NCBI GenBank assembly: GCA_005240105.1
Contig: SBAT01000373.1
Coordinates: forward strand, 1-14,877
DNA: 14,877 bases
Source of the DNA: Chloroflexota bacterium
GTDB taxonomy: Bacteria; Cyanobacteriota; Vampirovibrionia; Obscuribacterales; Obscuribacteraceae
Reading direction: 5' to 3'
Each line of letters starts with the position of its first letter. The first letter of the stretch is position 1. Positions 1 to 7,619 of this stretch are shown piece after piece. A program made the translations under genes and the position numbers. The notes under the pieces were generated by a model. It was not told the origin of the DNA, did not search any database, and saw nothing but the letters and a program-made list of their open reading frames with translations.

Positions 1-220
1 AAACGGCGCAGTGTTCGTGGCCGATTGTAACTGGCTAGTGAAGAGCCAAAGGCTTGATTGTGAAGAAAGCATTGGTTTCGAAATGCCGAAGGAAAGATCA
101 ATTGACGTAGATGACGAAATGGACCTTAAGATCTGCGAGACCCTTCTTTTGGAAAGAGCCGGAGTCCAGAAGAATCAACTAGTTGCAACAACAATATGCG
201 AGGACAGACCAAAATTATGA
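1..220 (+). CDS. legF: CMP-nonulosonate (legionaminic acid) cytidylyltransferase, C-terminal part
   Basis: This is the 3' end of a gene whose start lies outside the window; the first full codon is at position 2. About 72 residues are visible. They begin NGAVFVADCNWL and continue to MPKERSIDVDDEMDLKICETLL. This matches the C-terminus of the NeuA/LegF/PseF family, where an NGA(I/V) strand and a Pro-x-x-x-Ser-Ile-Asp-(I/V)-Asp segment followed by a DL-helix close the nucleotidyltransferase fold. Family members use CTP to activate a nonulosonic acid as its CMP-sugar, the donor for glycosyltransferases, in the cytoplasm. The substrate is inferred to be a legionaminic-type sugar because legB, legC, legG and legI homologues lie in the same window. 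The stop codon overlaps the next start as ATGA at 217-220, suggesting coupled translation. The N-terminal CTP-binding part cannot be seen, so sialic or pseudaminic acid specificity is not excluded. Confidence 0.82.
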   Translation, partial: NGAVFVADCNWLVKSQRLDCEESIGFEMPKERSIDVDDEMDLKICETLLLERAGVQKNQLVATTICEDRPKL

Positions 221-921
221 ATTCAAAAGTTGCCGATTTAGAAAAACAAGGTTGGGATCCTATTTGGGAGACAATTTTTGCTAATCAGGAATGGGGCAAG
301 TATCCTCCGGAAGAACTAATTCGCTTTATCGCGCGCAACTACTACAAAGCGCCAGATAGGAAAAAAGTGTCTGTCCTGGAAATTGGCTGTGGCGCTGGGG
401 CTTGCGTCTGGTACGCAGCCAAAGAGGGCTTTTCTGCCACGGGCATTGACGGTAGTAAATCTGCCTTGGTTCAGGCGGAAAAATTACTTGCCAAAGATGG
501 GCTGAAAGCCGAATTGATTTGTGGTGATATCATGCAGCTGGACAAGCTTGTAGGCGGCAGGCAATTCGATGCCATACTGGATGTTGGTTGTTTGCAATGC
601 AATACGCTATCCAATATTGAGAAGATTACTGAAATGGTTTACCAACAGCTGGTGCCTGGTGGACGGTTCTTTAGCATTATGGTTGCGGCTGATTCGCCCG
701 GAGCAAATATGGGGCGCGAGGTGGAAAAAGGTACTTATGTGGACATCACCGATGGTCCGCTGAAAGGCAGAGGTCTGAACCACTTTTGCACACAGGAAGA
801 AATTGAGAATCTGCTGAGCAAATTTACTTCAGTGGAAATTGATTTCTGCAAGAGATCATTTCAAAACAGGCAGGTTTTTTACAATAATTGGATATGTTCG
901 GCAATGAAGCCAATGGTTTAG
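217..921 (+). CDS. Class I SAM-dependent methyltransferase, putative sugar or glycan modifier
   Basis: A 234-residue protein with a Rossmann-type SAM-binding core. Motif I is LEIGCGAGA (about residues 54-62), the acidic end of strand 2 is in GIDGS (76-80), GD at 103-104 fits motif II, and a post-core LVPGGRFF strand lies near 146-152. The C-terminal third has no family signature that I recognise. I chose the ATG at 217 because it overlaps the upstream stop as ATGA and is preceded by GAGGA at 200-204; an in-frame ATG at 196 would add seven residues. It sits between the CMP-sugar synthetase and the acyltransferase in an operon that ends with the NeuB-type synthase. A role in methylating the nonulosonic acid, its amidine or acyl substituent, or the assembled glycan is therefore plausible, but this comes from position only. 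Methylated legionaminic derivatives are known in Legionella and Campylobacter. Fold confidence is high and substrate confidence low. Confidence 0.8.
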   Translation: MNSKVADLEKQGWDPIWETIFANQEWGKYPPEELIRFIARNYYKAPDRKKVSVLEIGCGAGACVWYAAKEGFSATGIDGSKSALVQAEKLLAKDGLKAELICGDIMQLDKLVGGRQFDAILDVGCLQCNTLSNIEKITEMVYQQLVPGGRFFSIMVAADSPGANMGREVEKGTYVDITDGPLKGRGLNHFCTQEEIENLLSKFTSVEIDFCKRSFQNRQVFYNNWICSAMKPMV

Positions 922-2015
922 AAAGCTCTCTCATCATCTCCGTTAATCAGCGTGAGAAGTGGGAAAGGGCGCTTGGATGCTTTCCAGTTAGAGACATCTA
1001 TTTCACCTCTGACTATCACAGGTTATGTGAACTTGATACCGGACGGCAAGCAGCCGCATACTTTCACGAGGTGGGCGAGCATCGCCTATTCTTCCCATTT
1101 CTCATCGGTGCTATCCCTGATGTGAGTAGTGCTGGTGGGCCGTCTACCCTATATGATTTGGAATCTTGTTATGGCTATAGTGGACCACTAGCAACGACCA
1201 GCGACAAGAATTTGCTGGAAAGCCTATGGCAGCCCTTTATAGATTGGTGCCAGCAATATGGTGTGGTTGCCGGCTTTACGCGCTGTCACCCATTCCTTGG
1301 AACAGAGAAATACTTTTCTTCGCTAACACGCACTATTCATAACCGCGATACTGTCTTTATCAATCTTGAGGTGACGGAGGAGGAGTTGTGGGATTCTTAT
1401 CCGCCCAACCAAAGGACGAGAATTCGCAAAGCTATATCCAATGGACTTTGTTTTCGCCACGGAAAACAAAGCGAAATCATAGATGTTTTTGTGCCTCTGT
1501 ATAACGCTAGTATGGAGCGTTTGGGTGCCGGCTCAAGATATTATTTCAACCAGGAGTATTTTCAATTTCTCAGTAATCAGTTGGACAATCAAGTAGATTT
1601 ATTGATTGTGGAAAAAGATGATAGTCCTGTGGCTGCCGCTATCTTCTTCAAGGGGGACGGTATTTACCATTATCATCTTGGCGCGAGTTTGCCGGAAGCT
1701 TTCAATTGGCGACCCAACAACCTTCTCTTTCACCAAGCTTCATTGTTGGGCAAGAGCCAGGGATTTAAGAGGCTGCACCTCGGTGGCGGCCGTTCTGCGG
1801 CAGAAGACGACAGTCTCTTGAGATTCAAGGGTTCTTTTAGTGATCGAAGAGTAAGCTTTTATATTGGACAATCTATTTTTCAGCCTGTCCTCTATAAATC
1901 CTTGTGCCAAGATTGGCTTGATCGTCAAGGCACATCCGTTGTGCCGTCAGATTTGTTGTTCTATAGAAATCCGTTGCCGGTAATTAATGGCAATCCTCCG
2001 ACAAAGGTAGTATGA
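894..2015 (+). CDS. FemAB/GNAT-like N-acyltransferase (Acetyltransf_6 type)
   Basis: A 373-residue protein resembling the FemAB-like, double-GNAT acyltransferases often found in polysaccharide loci. Recognisable pieces are YDLESCYGYSGPL (87-99), which matches the family's YGY(G/S)GP motif, the basic helix PPNQRTRIRKAISNG (170-184), the segment GIYHYHLGAS (256-265), and the C-terminal LHLGGGRSAAEDDSLLRFK (294-312). No signal peptide or membrane segment is seen. Relatives transfer an acyl or aminoacyl group to an amine. The start at ATG 894 overlaps the upstream methyltransferase by 28 bp; a TTG at 888 is also in frame, and neither has a good Shine-Dalgarno site. The gene ends in an ATGA overlap with the synthase gene. 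A classical LegH (4-amino N-acetyltransferase) is not seen in the window, so this protein could supply that step or an alternative N-acyl group. That assignment is inference. Confidence 0.75.
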   Translation: MFGNEANGLESSLIISVNQREKWERALGCFPVRDIYFTSDYHRLCELDTGRQAAAYFHEVGEHRLFFPFLIGAIPDVSSAGGPSTLYDLESCYGYSGPLATTSDKNLLESLWQPFIDWCQQYGVVAGFTRCHPFLGTEKYFSSLTRTIHNRDTVFINLEVTEEELWDSYPPNQRTRIRKAISNGLCFRHGKQSEIIDVFVPLYNASMERLGAGSRYYFNQEYFQFLSNQLDNQVDLLIVEKDDSPVAAAIFFKGDGIYHYHLGASLPEAFNWRPNNLLFHQASLLGKSQGFKRLHLGGGRSAAEDDSLLRFKGSFSDRRVSFYIGQSIFQPVLYKSLCQDWLDRQGTSVVPSDLLFYRNPLPVINGNPPTKVV

Positions 2016-3067
2016 CAAATAAAAGCATAAAAATTGGTAGGCATGTGATTGGCTCAGACAATCCTTGCTTTGTTATTGCAGAAGCAGGTGTCAACCACAA
2101 TGGCGATGGCCAGTTGGCGCATCAACTGATAGATGCTGCTGCAGATGCCGGTGCTGATGCAATTAAATTTCAAACCTATCGAACAGAGGACATTGTTACC
2201 AATGATGCTCCTAAGGCAGAGTATCAAAAACGTACCACTGCCAATGAAGAGTCCCAATGGGAAATGCTGGTCAAACTAGAACTAAATCTTGAGATTTACC
2301 CAGAACTAAAAACGCATGCCACAGAACGTGGCTTGATATTCATGTCTACTCCCTTCGATTACTTCAGTGTTGATTTTTTAGATAATTTAGGAGTGCCGGC
2401 ATTTAAGGTTCCATCTGGCGAGATAACTCATGTTGGACTGCTTAGGCACATTGCCGCCAAAGGCAAACCAATAATAATGTCGACAGGGATGAGTACTCTT
2501 GTTGAAGTAGAAGAGGCAATTGGGCAATTAAGATCTGCCGGTGCCGGCGATATTTGTTTATTGCACTGTACCAGCAACTATCCCACAAGTCCGGAAGATG
2601 TGAATCTTCGGGCTATGAATACACTACGCGATGTCTGTCAGGTTCCTGTTGGTCTCTCCGATCATACGCAAGGATTTGAGGTGGCTCTGGCGGCGGTTGC
2701 ATTGGGTGCATCGGTGATAGAAAAGCATTTGACGCTTGATCATCAATTAGAAGGACCCGATCATTTGGCCTCTATGGAGCCAGCGGAATTTGCTGCCATG
2801 GTAAAGTCCCTGCGTAATATAGAAGCCGCAATGGGAAGTCCCGTCAAAGCCCCTTGTGCCAGCGAGTCTGGTGTTGCACAAGTGGCCCGTAGGAGCCTGG
2901 TTGCGGCTAAGGATTTACCCAAAGGCACTATTCTTTGTATAACCGACATTGTGATTAAACGTCCTGGTACGGGACTGCCACCAGCAAGCTTGCCGACTCT
3001 AGTTGGAAAGACACTTTTCAGACCATTGAGTAAAGGACAGCTATTTTCTGCTGAGGATATTGGCTGA
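2012..3067 (+). CDS. legI: Nonulosonic acid synthase, NeuB family (probable legionaminic acid synthase)
   Basis: A 351-residue protein of normal length for NeuB/LegI/PseI. It condenses phosphoenolpyruvate with a 6-carbon sugar to give a 9-carbon nonulosonate. The N-terminal TIM barrel shows IAEAGVNHNG (22-31), IKFQTY (51-56), the HCTSNYPT segment (185-192), LSDHT (215-219) and EKHLTLD (237-243). These are the hallmark PEP-, metal- and substrate-binding stretches of the family. The C-terminal antifreeze-like SAF domain spans about 290-351, starting near ARRSLVAAKDL and including KRPGTGLPP. It starts in an ATGA overlap with the acyltransferase gene, with AAAGG at 2003-2007 as ribosome-binding site. 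The 3' end overlaps the convergent ptmE-like gene by 27 bp. I favour legionaminic over sialic or pseudaminic acid because of the GDP-route genes opposite. The family call is firm and the exact sugar is inferred. Confidence 0.9.
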   Translation: MTNKSIKIGRHVIGSDNPCFVIAEAGVNHNGDGQLAHQLIDAAADAGADAIKFQTYRTEDIVTNDAPKAEYQKRTTANEESQWEMLVKLELNLEIYPELKTHATERGLIFMSTPFDYFSVDFLDNLGVPAFKVPSGEITHVGLLRHIAAKGKPIIMSTGMSTLVEVEEAIGQLRSAGAGDICLLHCTSNYPTSPEDVNLRAMNTLRDVCQVPVGLSDHTQGFEVALAAVALGASVIEKHLTLDHQLEGPDHLASMEPAEFAAMVKSLRNIEAAMGSPVKAPCASESGVAQVARRSLVAAKDLPKGTILCITDIVIKRPGTGLPPASLPTLVGKTLFRPLSKGQLFSAEDIG

Positions 3068-4102
3068 GCTAAATTCTTCCTGCGCCTTTTGGTAATCGGC
3101 TTTGCGACCAATGTCGAGCCATTGCTCGCGAACGGCAAAAGCAGAAACCGGTTCGGCAGAATGCATCAGCTTGGTGAATAAGGCTGGCATATCCAGATGC
3201 TCACCCACATTTACATAATCCAGCACGGATGGTTCAAAGGCGCAAATGCCGGCGTTAACAAAGAAGCTCTGCGTCGGCTTTTCATCGATTTTTGCAACCC
3301 GGCAACCGTCCAGTTGAATTACGCCGTAGGGTACTTGGAAATCATATTGCTGCACGCACATGGTGGCAGTTGCTTGTTGTTCCTTGTGAAAAGCTAGCAA
3401 TTGGGAGAAGTTTACTTGCGTGACTAGATCGGCGTTCATGACAAGGAAAGTGTTTGTTGGTCTCTCGGGCAACAGACCAAGTGCCCCAGCTGTACCTAGC
3501 TGTTGCTGTTCATGCAGATAGCTAATTTGTACTCCCAATTTCGAGCCGTCGCCCAGGAGGTCAAAAACCATATCGGCTTTGTAATGCAGTGAAATGAAAA
3601 AACGGTGGAAGCCTTGCTCAGCAAATTGATTGATTATGTGCTCGAGCAGCGGTTTATCGCCTACCGGCAATAGTGCCTTTGGTAGGTCATTAGTGAGCGG
3701 TCTTAGACGGGTGCCCAAGCCACCGGCCATTAGAATTACCCAATGTTCGTCGCTGCCTGTTTGTAAGAAGTCATTAAGAAAGCGGACGCCAACGACATGT
3801 CCAGAATCTTCCAATACAGGAATTTGGTGTAAGCGCTTAGCCTTCATTTGCTTGAGGATGTCGTGATGTGACTGACTGTCCTTCGCCACTGTCGGAGTAA
3901 CATTCATTACTTTTGCGACGGAATCTTCTAGAGATATCCCTCGTAAGATCCCCCGACGGATGTCACCGTCCGTCACTGTGCCTAGTAAGCGATAGCCTTC
4001 ATCCACCACCAGGGCAATCTGTTCTGCGCCGTGATCGATTATCTCCAGCGCCTTAATGATGCGCGTGCTTGGTTGAACGCAAATCTCTCTCCAGTGTTTC
4101 AC
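3041..4102 (-). CDS. ptmE: CBS-domain nucleotidyltransferase, probable glucosamine-1-phosphate guanylyltransferase (PtmE-like)
   Basis: A 353-residue fusion. Residues about 5-115 hold a pair of CBS domains (first with LLGTVTDGDIRRG, 39-51; second with RLHQIPVLEDSG, 90-101). Residues about 121-343 hold a sugar-1-phosphate nucleotidyltransferase with the signature MAGGLGTRLRPLT (125-137), LPKALLPVG (140-148), the metal-binding NADL (223-226) and a C-terminal DIGRKADY (330-337). This CBS-plus-transferase layout is that of Campylobacter PtmE, which makes GDP-glucosamine for the legionaminic acid pathway. CBS pairs usually bind adenosyl nucleotides, so allosteric control is likely. The start is GTG at 4102, chosen because AGGA lies six bases upstream (4109-4112) and the CBS domain begins at once. 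It follows legG after 38 bp and closes the minus-strand operon. Mannose-1-phosphate guanylyltransferase is the main alternative specificity. Confidence 0.85.
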   Translation of the reverse strand: MKHWREICVQPSTRIIKALEIIDHGAEQIALVVDEGYRLLGTVTDGDIRRGILRGISLEDSVAKVMNVTPTVAKDSQSHHDILKQMKAKRLHQIPVLEDSGHVVGVRFLNDFLQTGSDEHWVILMAGGLGTRLRPLTNDLPKALLPVGDKPLLEHIINQFAEQGFHRFFISLHYKADMVFDLLGDGSKLGVQISYLHEQQQLGTAGALGLLPERPTNTFLVMNADLVTQVNFSQLLAFHKEQQATATMCVQQYDFQVPYGVIQLDGCRVAKIDEKPTQSFFVNAGICAFEPSVLDYVNVGEHLDMPALFTKLMHSAEPVSAFAVREQWLDIGRKADYQKAQEEFSSANILSRK

Positions 4103-4140
4103 TAATTTTCCTGCTCAAGGTCCTTTGTATGTCAGTAATG

Positions 4141-5325
4141 TTACCAAGCGTCTTGCAAAATCTGGCTTGGCAATTGTTCATTTATGAAGAAAAACCGTTT
4201 GCGTAACAGTGACTTGGGGTTAGGCAAGCCATTGAGAATTTCCACTAGCCGTTTTGAAGACATACCGTCGCCATAGGGGTTTGTGACAGAAGTACAATCC
4301 AGTGACATTGCCTCCTCTATGGCTGATTTTATTGCCCTGGTTTGCGGTGGGCAATTGATTACAGATGATGCTGCAAGTCGGCCTTTCTGTCTATCACCAA
4401 TATTCACGGTGGCGGTTTTAAGCGTGGGAGCTTCATAAATTCCCGACGAAGAATTTCCCACTATTGCATCAACTGCTGCCATGACGCTTAGATATTTGTG
4501 TGAACCCAAATTGGTAAATACATTTACGTTTGTGCGTGAATCGACAAAGGCATCAATTAGCCTATTTATTTCAACGCCACCAGGATCCGCATTTGGACGT
4601 GTGAAAATGATTCCCGTGTTGTCCATCTGGTCAAGTGCAGTCAACAACTGCTCAAAGTGTGCGATTGTCTTTTCTTCTAGTGTTTCTGAGTGGAAGGTTA
4701 CCAGCAAATTGTTTTCCAAAAAACGAATTGATAGTTCGTTTTCTAGTTGCTTCTTTGTCAGTAAGTTGCTGTTGAGGATAAAATCCAGTCCTGGACTGCC
4801 GATGTTGTAGACGTGTTTGGGGTTTTCTCCCAGTTGTCTTACTCTTTGGGCAGCAACATCGTTGGTGACAAAATGCAGGTGAGACATTTTCGTGATGGCA
4901 TGGCGAATGGATTCATCGAAGGCACCTTCTGTGCTATCGCCACCGGCAAGATGAGCAACCGGGATGCCCATGATCAGCGCTGCTTGGGCAGCTCCCAGTA
5001 CTTCGTAACGATCGCCTAGCAGTAAGATCAGATCTGGTTGCAATCGTTGAAAGCAATGCGCGAACTCGCTAGTTGCTCGCGATAAGGCTGTGGTGGTTTC
5101 AAGAATTGAATCTTCTTGGCTGAGAATATCTAATTTTTCGGCAATAGGAAAGCCATCTTTCTCAATTTCCTTGTAGCTCAAGCCATGTTGAGGAGAAAGG
5201 TGTGAACCAGAAACAACAATTTTTAAGTCGTACTGATTTTCGATAAGTGATTTAAATGGCCAGTATAAGTGCCCGTAGTCGGCACGCGTCGTGGTAATAC
5301 CGGCAATGGTTAGTCTACGATTCAT
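4141..5325 (-). CDS. legG: Hydrolysing nucleotide-sugar 2-epimerase, NeuC/LegG family
   Basis: A 394-residue GT-B-fold enzyme of the hydrolysing 2-epimerase family. It inverts C2 of a nucleotide-activated N-acetylhexosamine and releases the nucleotide, giving the free sugar that the synthase uses. Motifs seen: TTTRADYGHL at 11-20 (the NeuC-type TRxxYG start), LLGDRYE (102-108), HLAGGDSTEGAFDESIRHA (125-143), FHSET (211-215), GNSSSGIYEAP (290-300) and NIGDRQKGR (308-316). All the usual nucleotide-binding and catalytic regions are present and the length is standard. The ATG start overlaps the legC stop as ATGA (5322-5325), so translation is probably coupled; I see no strong ribosome-binding site of its own. 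In the legionaminic acid route the substrate would be GDP-2,4-diacetamido-2,4,6-trideoxy-glucose. NeuC acting on UDP-GlcNAc for sialic acid is the alternative, but flanking dehydratase and aminotransferase genes argue against it. Confidence 0.9.
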   Translation of the reverse strand: MNRRLTIAGITTTRADYGHLYWPFKSLIENQYDLKIVVSGSHLSPQHGLSYKEIEKDGFPIAEKLDILSQEDSILETTTALSRATSEFAHCFQRLQPDLILLLGDRYEVLGAAQAALIMGIPVAHLAGGDSTEGAFDESIRHAITKMSHLHFVTNDVAAQRVRQLGENPKHVYNIGSPGLDFILNSNLLTKKQLENELSIRFLENNLLVTFHSETLEEKTIAHFEQLLTALDQMDNTGIIFTRPNADPGGVEINRLIDAFVDSRTNVNVFTNLGSHKYLSVMAAVDAIVGNSSSGIYEAPTLKTATVNIGDRQKGRLAASSVINCPPQTRAIKSAIEEAMSLDCTSVTNPYGDGMSSKRLVEILNGLPNPKSLLRKRFFFINEQLPSQILQDAW

Positions 5326-6512
5326 AATGTTGCGCTGCTGGGCAGACAGATTAAGCTGCTGACCATTTGCTCGGCTACGGGAGTGGGCATTTTAGGGCTG
5401 GATGTGAACATGGGCAGAGTATGCATCAAATTCCATGCCGGTCTGGTTTGTATGCCTTTGTCATTGGTTGCTTGTAAAAGTGGTTCAAGATATTGAGAAT
5501 GAGTGCTATCTAGGATTAAGGCGTTTAACCAATAATTTGATCTTGCGTGAGGTGGCTCTTGCACGAATGTCACACCGTCTAGTCCTTCAAATGCGTCAGC
5601 ATAACGCTTTGCCAGTATTCTTTTCTGTTCGACAAAGTACTCCAATTTTTCTAATTGTGCCAGACCCAAGGCGGCATTCAAATTTGGTAAGCGGTAGTTG
5701 TAACCTACCTGGTCATGATAAAAACTCCACTGGTGAAGTTGCTTGGCTGTGGTCGTCAGGTGCTTAGCATGACGAGCTAATGATTCATCCTGAGTGAGAA
5801 TGGCACCACCACCACCTGTGGTAATTGTTTTGTTGCCATTAAAGCTAAGTGTAGAAAGTTTTCCCCAGAGTCCGGTATGTTTTCCGCGATAGAACGAACC
5901 AATTGATTCGGCCGCATCTTCTATCAAGGTAAGTCCATATTCTGAGGCTACAGCTGCAAGCTCTTCAATCTCTAAGGGATGTCCGAAGGTGTGCATGGCA
6001 ATGATGGCTGCAATTCTGCGACCGGTAATTCTGTTAATAAATCCGTCGTTGGTTGTTTTGCCAATCTCGTCTAGATACACTTGGAGAGTTTTAGGATCAA
6101 CTCCTAAGGTTTTCCTGGAGATATCTGTTAAGTGTGGAATTGCTCCGGTGTAGGCAATAGCGTTGGCGGTGGCAACAAAAGTAAGATCTGGTACCAGTAC
6201 CTCATCGTCAGGTTTAACTCCGGTTAGCTGAAGCGCAATGTGCAAAGCTGCTGTGCCATTTACCACAGCTACGGCATACTTTGAACCGGTATACTCGCAT
6301 AACATGTTTTCGAAACGCTCAACAAAAGGCCCCGCTGTAGACACCCATCCCGTATCAAGACATTCTTTGAGATAGTTCCATTCGTTGCCCACAAATACTG
6401 GCTGATGCAGAGGCAAGACTTTATCGCTAGGAAGCACCTGTCCGATGGCATTGAGCACACTCGGCAGGAAATCCGTATTGCTTTTTGGTAGCAGATGAAG
6501 TTCAGCTGACAA
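5322..6512 (-). CDS. legC: PLP-dependent sugar aminotransferase, DegT/DnrJ/EryC1/StrS family (LegC-like)
   Basis: A 396-residue aminotransferase. It would convert the 4-keto sugar nucleotide made by the LegB-like dehydratase into a 4-amino sugar, using an amino acid donor. Evidence: the N-terminal WNYLKECLDTGWVSTAGPFVERFE (45-68) typical of LegC relatives, AVVNGTAALHIAL (82-94) in the PLP phosphate region, IEDAAES (197-203) with the PLP-N1 aspartate, and SFNGNK (223-228) with Lys228 as the Schiff-base lysine, followed by a glycine-rich TTGGGG. The start is TTG at 6512: AGGGAG at 6520-6525 sits seven bases upstream and overlaps the legB stop codon, so the two genes are tightly coupled. The end overlaps the legG start by 4 bp. 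PLP-aminotransferase identity is very secure; LegC assignment rests on neighbours and overall resemblance. Confidence 0.9.
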   Translation of the reverse strand: MSAELHLLPKSNTDFLPSVLNAIGQVLPSDKVLPLHQPVFVGNEWNYLKECLDTGWVSTAGPFVERFENMLCEYTGSKYAVAVVNGTAALHIALQLTGVKPDDEVLVPDLTFVATANAIAYTGAIPHLTDISRKTLGVDPKTLQVYLDEIGKTTNDGFINRITGRRIAAIIAMHTFGHPLEIEELAAVASEYGLTLIEDAAESIGSFYRGKHTGLWGKLSTLSFNGNKTITTGGGGAILTQDESLARHAKHLTTTAKQLHQWSFYHDQVGYNYRLPNLNAALGLAQLEKLEYFVEQKRILAKRYADAFEGLDGVTFVQEPPHARSNYWLNALILDSTHSQYLEPLLQATNDKGIQTRPAWNLMHTLPMFTSSPKMPTPVAEQMVSSLICLPSSATL

Positions 6513-6519
6513 AAGCTTT

Positions 6520-6525
6520 CTCCCT
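6520..6525 (-). promoter_or_regulatory. Ribosome-binding site of legC overlapping the legB stop codon
   Basis: AGGGAG on the minus strand is seven bases ahead of TTG 6512 and shares bases with the legB TAG stop (6526-6524). It decides the non-ATG start of legC and suggests re-initiation by ribosomes finishing legB. Confidence 0.7.
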
Positions 6526-7540
6526 ATAGTCGATATGATGCTTCTAGTTGGCGGCCGAGATTGGCGGAATCAGAAAACCAATTTATTGTTTCCATAAGAC
6601 CAAATCTCAGACCTTCTAGACCTTGTTTGTCGGGATTCCAATTAAGCAATTCTTGGGCCACAGAATTATCGGCTTGTAGTCGGAGAACTTCGCTGTCCTG
6701 TGGACGAATTCTCTCGGGATGAGATTCTAATTGGATGTCTTTGCCCATCAGTTCTGCAATTAACTTGGCGGTACCTTCCACTGATATTTCATAGCCGGAG
6801 CCAAGATTTACAGTTTTGCCTATTGATGCTTTGGTTTCGGCAATCTTAATTAGTCCACGTACGGTGTCCTTGACGTAGCTAAAATCGCGCATCGTATTCA
6901 AGGCACCAAGCTGAATTGTTTTTGCCCCACTCAGTAGTTGAGCAATGATTGTCGGAATTACAGCGCGCGTCGATTGTCTAGGACCAAAGGTGTTGAATGG
7001 GCGAGCGATAGTGACTGGTGTGCCGAAGGAATAGTGAAAGGACATTGCCAATTGGTCAGCACCAATTTTGGTGGCAGCATAGGGTGATTGTGCGTGCAAA
7101 GGATGATTTTCATCAATGGGCACGTACTGCGCACTGCCATAAACTTCACTCGTAGACATTTGCACCACATGAATAGAGCCCAAGTCTCTGGCCGCCTGAA
7201 CGACATTTAGACAGCCGCCAATATTTGTATCAACGTAGGACTGTGGTGCATGGTAAGAATAGGGGATGGCAATTAAGGCAGCTAGGTTGAAGACGACATC
7301 GCAGCCGGTCATAGTGCTTTTTACAAAAAACGGATCTCTAATGTCTCCCGCTGCTATATCTAATTCAGCGAGATTGTCCTTGTCTAACGATGACAGCCAG
7401 CCAATGTTTCCACCTGAGTTATAGCGGGTTAAACATTTGACGTTATAACCGCATTTCTGTAACTCTTCTACGAGATGTGAGCCAATAAAGCCGGCTGCAC
7501 CAGTAACTAAGGCGGTTTTACCTGTCGAGGATTTTTTCAT
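6524..7540 (-). CDS. legB: NAD-dependent sugar-nucleotide 4,6-dehydratase (LegB-like)
   Basis: A 338-residue short-chain dehydrogenase/reductase (extended type). It has the NAD-binding TGAAGFIG (13-20), the FNLAALIAIPYSY segment (84-96), the catalytic STSEVYG (129-135), the YxxxK pair in YAATK (Tyr154/Lys158), and RPFNTFGPRQS (180-190). TSEVYG instead of TDEVYG fits the LegB/FnlA-type HexNAc dehydratases. It would form a 4-keto-6-deoxy HexNAc, the first committed sugar-nucleotide step of the pathway. I chose ATG 7540 over the in-frame TTG at 7573 because the NAD motif then starts at the family's usual distance and the length fits. Neither start has a clear ribosome-binding site, and a candidate promoter would place transcription start at the ATG itself. 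First gene of the legB-legC-legG-ptmE operon; the next gene starts 11 bp downstream of its stop. Confidence 0.9.
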   Translation of the reverse strand: MKKSSTGKTALVTGAAGFIGSHLVEELQKCGYNVKCLTRYNSGGNIGWLSSLDKDNLAELDIAAGDIRDPFFVKSTMTGCDVVFNLAALIAIPYSYHAPQSYVDTNIGGCLNVVQAARDLGSIHVVQMSTSEVYGSAQYVPIDENHPLHAQSPYAATKIGADQLAMSFHYSFGTPVTIARPFNTFGPRQSTRAVIPTIIAQLLSGAKTIQLGALNTMRDFSYVKDTVRGLIKIAETKASIGKTVNLGSGYEISVEGTAKLIAELMGKDIQLESHPERIRPQDSEVLRLQADNSVAQELLNWNPDKQGLEGLRFGLMETINWFSDSANLGRQLEASYRL

Positions 7541-7546
7541 TGACGA

Positions 7547-7573
7547 ATAGTACCATGTTTTGCCTGTTGCCAA
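7547..7573 (-). promoter_or_regulatory. Candidate promoter of the legB operon, possibly leaderless
   Basis: On the minus strand, TTGGCA (7573-7568) and TACTAT (7552-7547) form -35 and -10 like boxes separated by 15 bp, slightly short of the ideal 17. The expected transcription start, about seven bases past the -10, falls on the A of the legB ATG at 7540. That would give a leaderless message, consistent with the lack of a Shine-Dalgarno site there. The gap to the upstream same-strand gene is only 79 bp, so read-through is an alternative. Confidence 0.35.
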
Positions 7574-7619
7574 TAGCTGCGAGGGACGTCTATTGAGGGT
7601 TCCGCAACCTAATTATGTG

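Noticed and set aside
196..216. Earlier ATG start for the methyltransferase
   Set aside because: ATG 217 gives an ATGA junction with the upstream stop, a common arrangement repeated elsewhere in this locus, and has GAGGA upstream.
2761..3138. A 125-codon open frame on the minus strand opposite the end of legI
   Set aside because: It is antisense to a fully conserved synthase domain, its protein shows no family pattern, and the ptmE frame overlapping it is far better supported.
4481..4810. A 109-codon plus-strand frame inside legG
   Set aside because: It is a shadow of the conserved epimerase frame, with low-complexity Ser-rich translation and no start signal.
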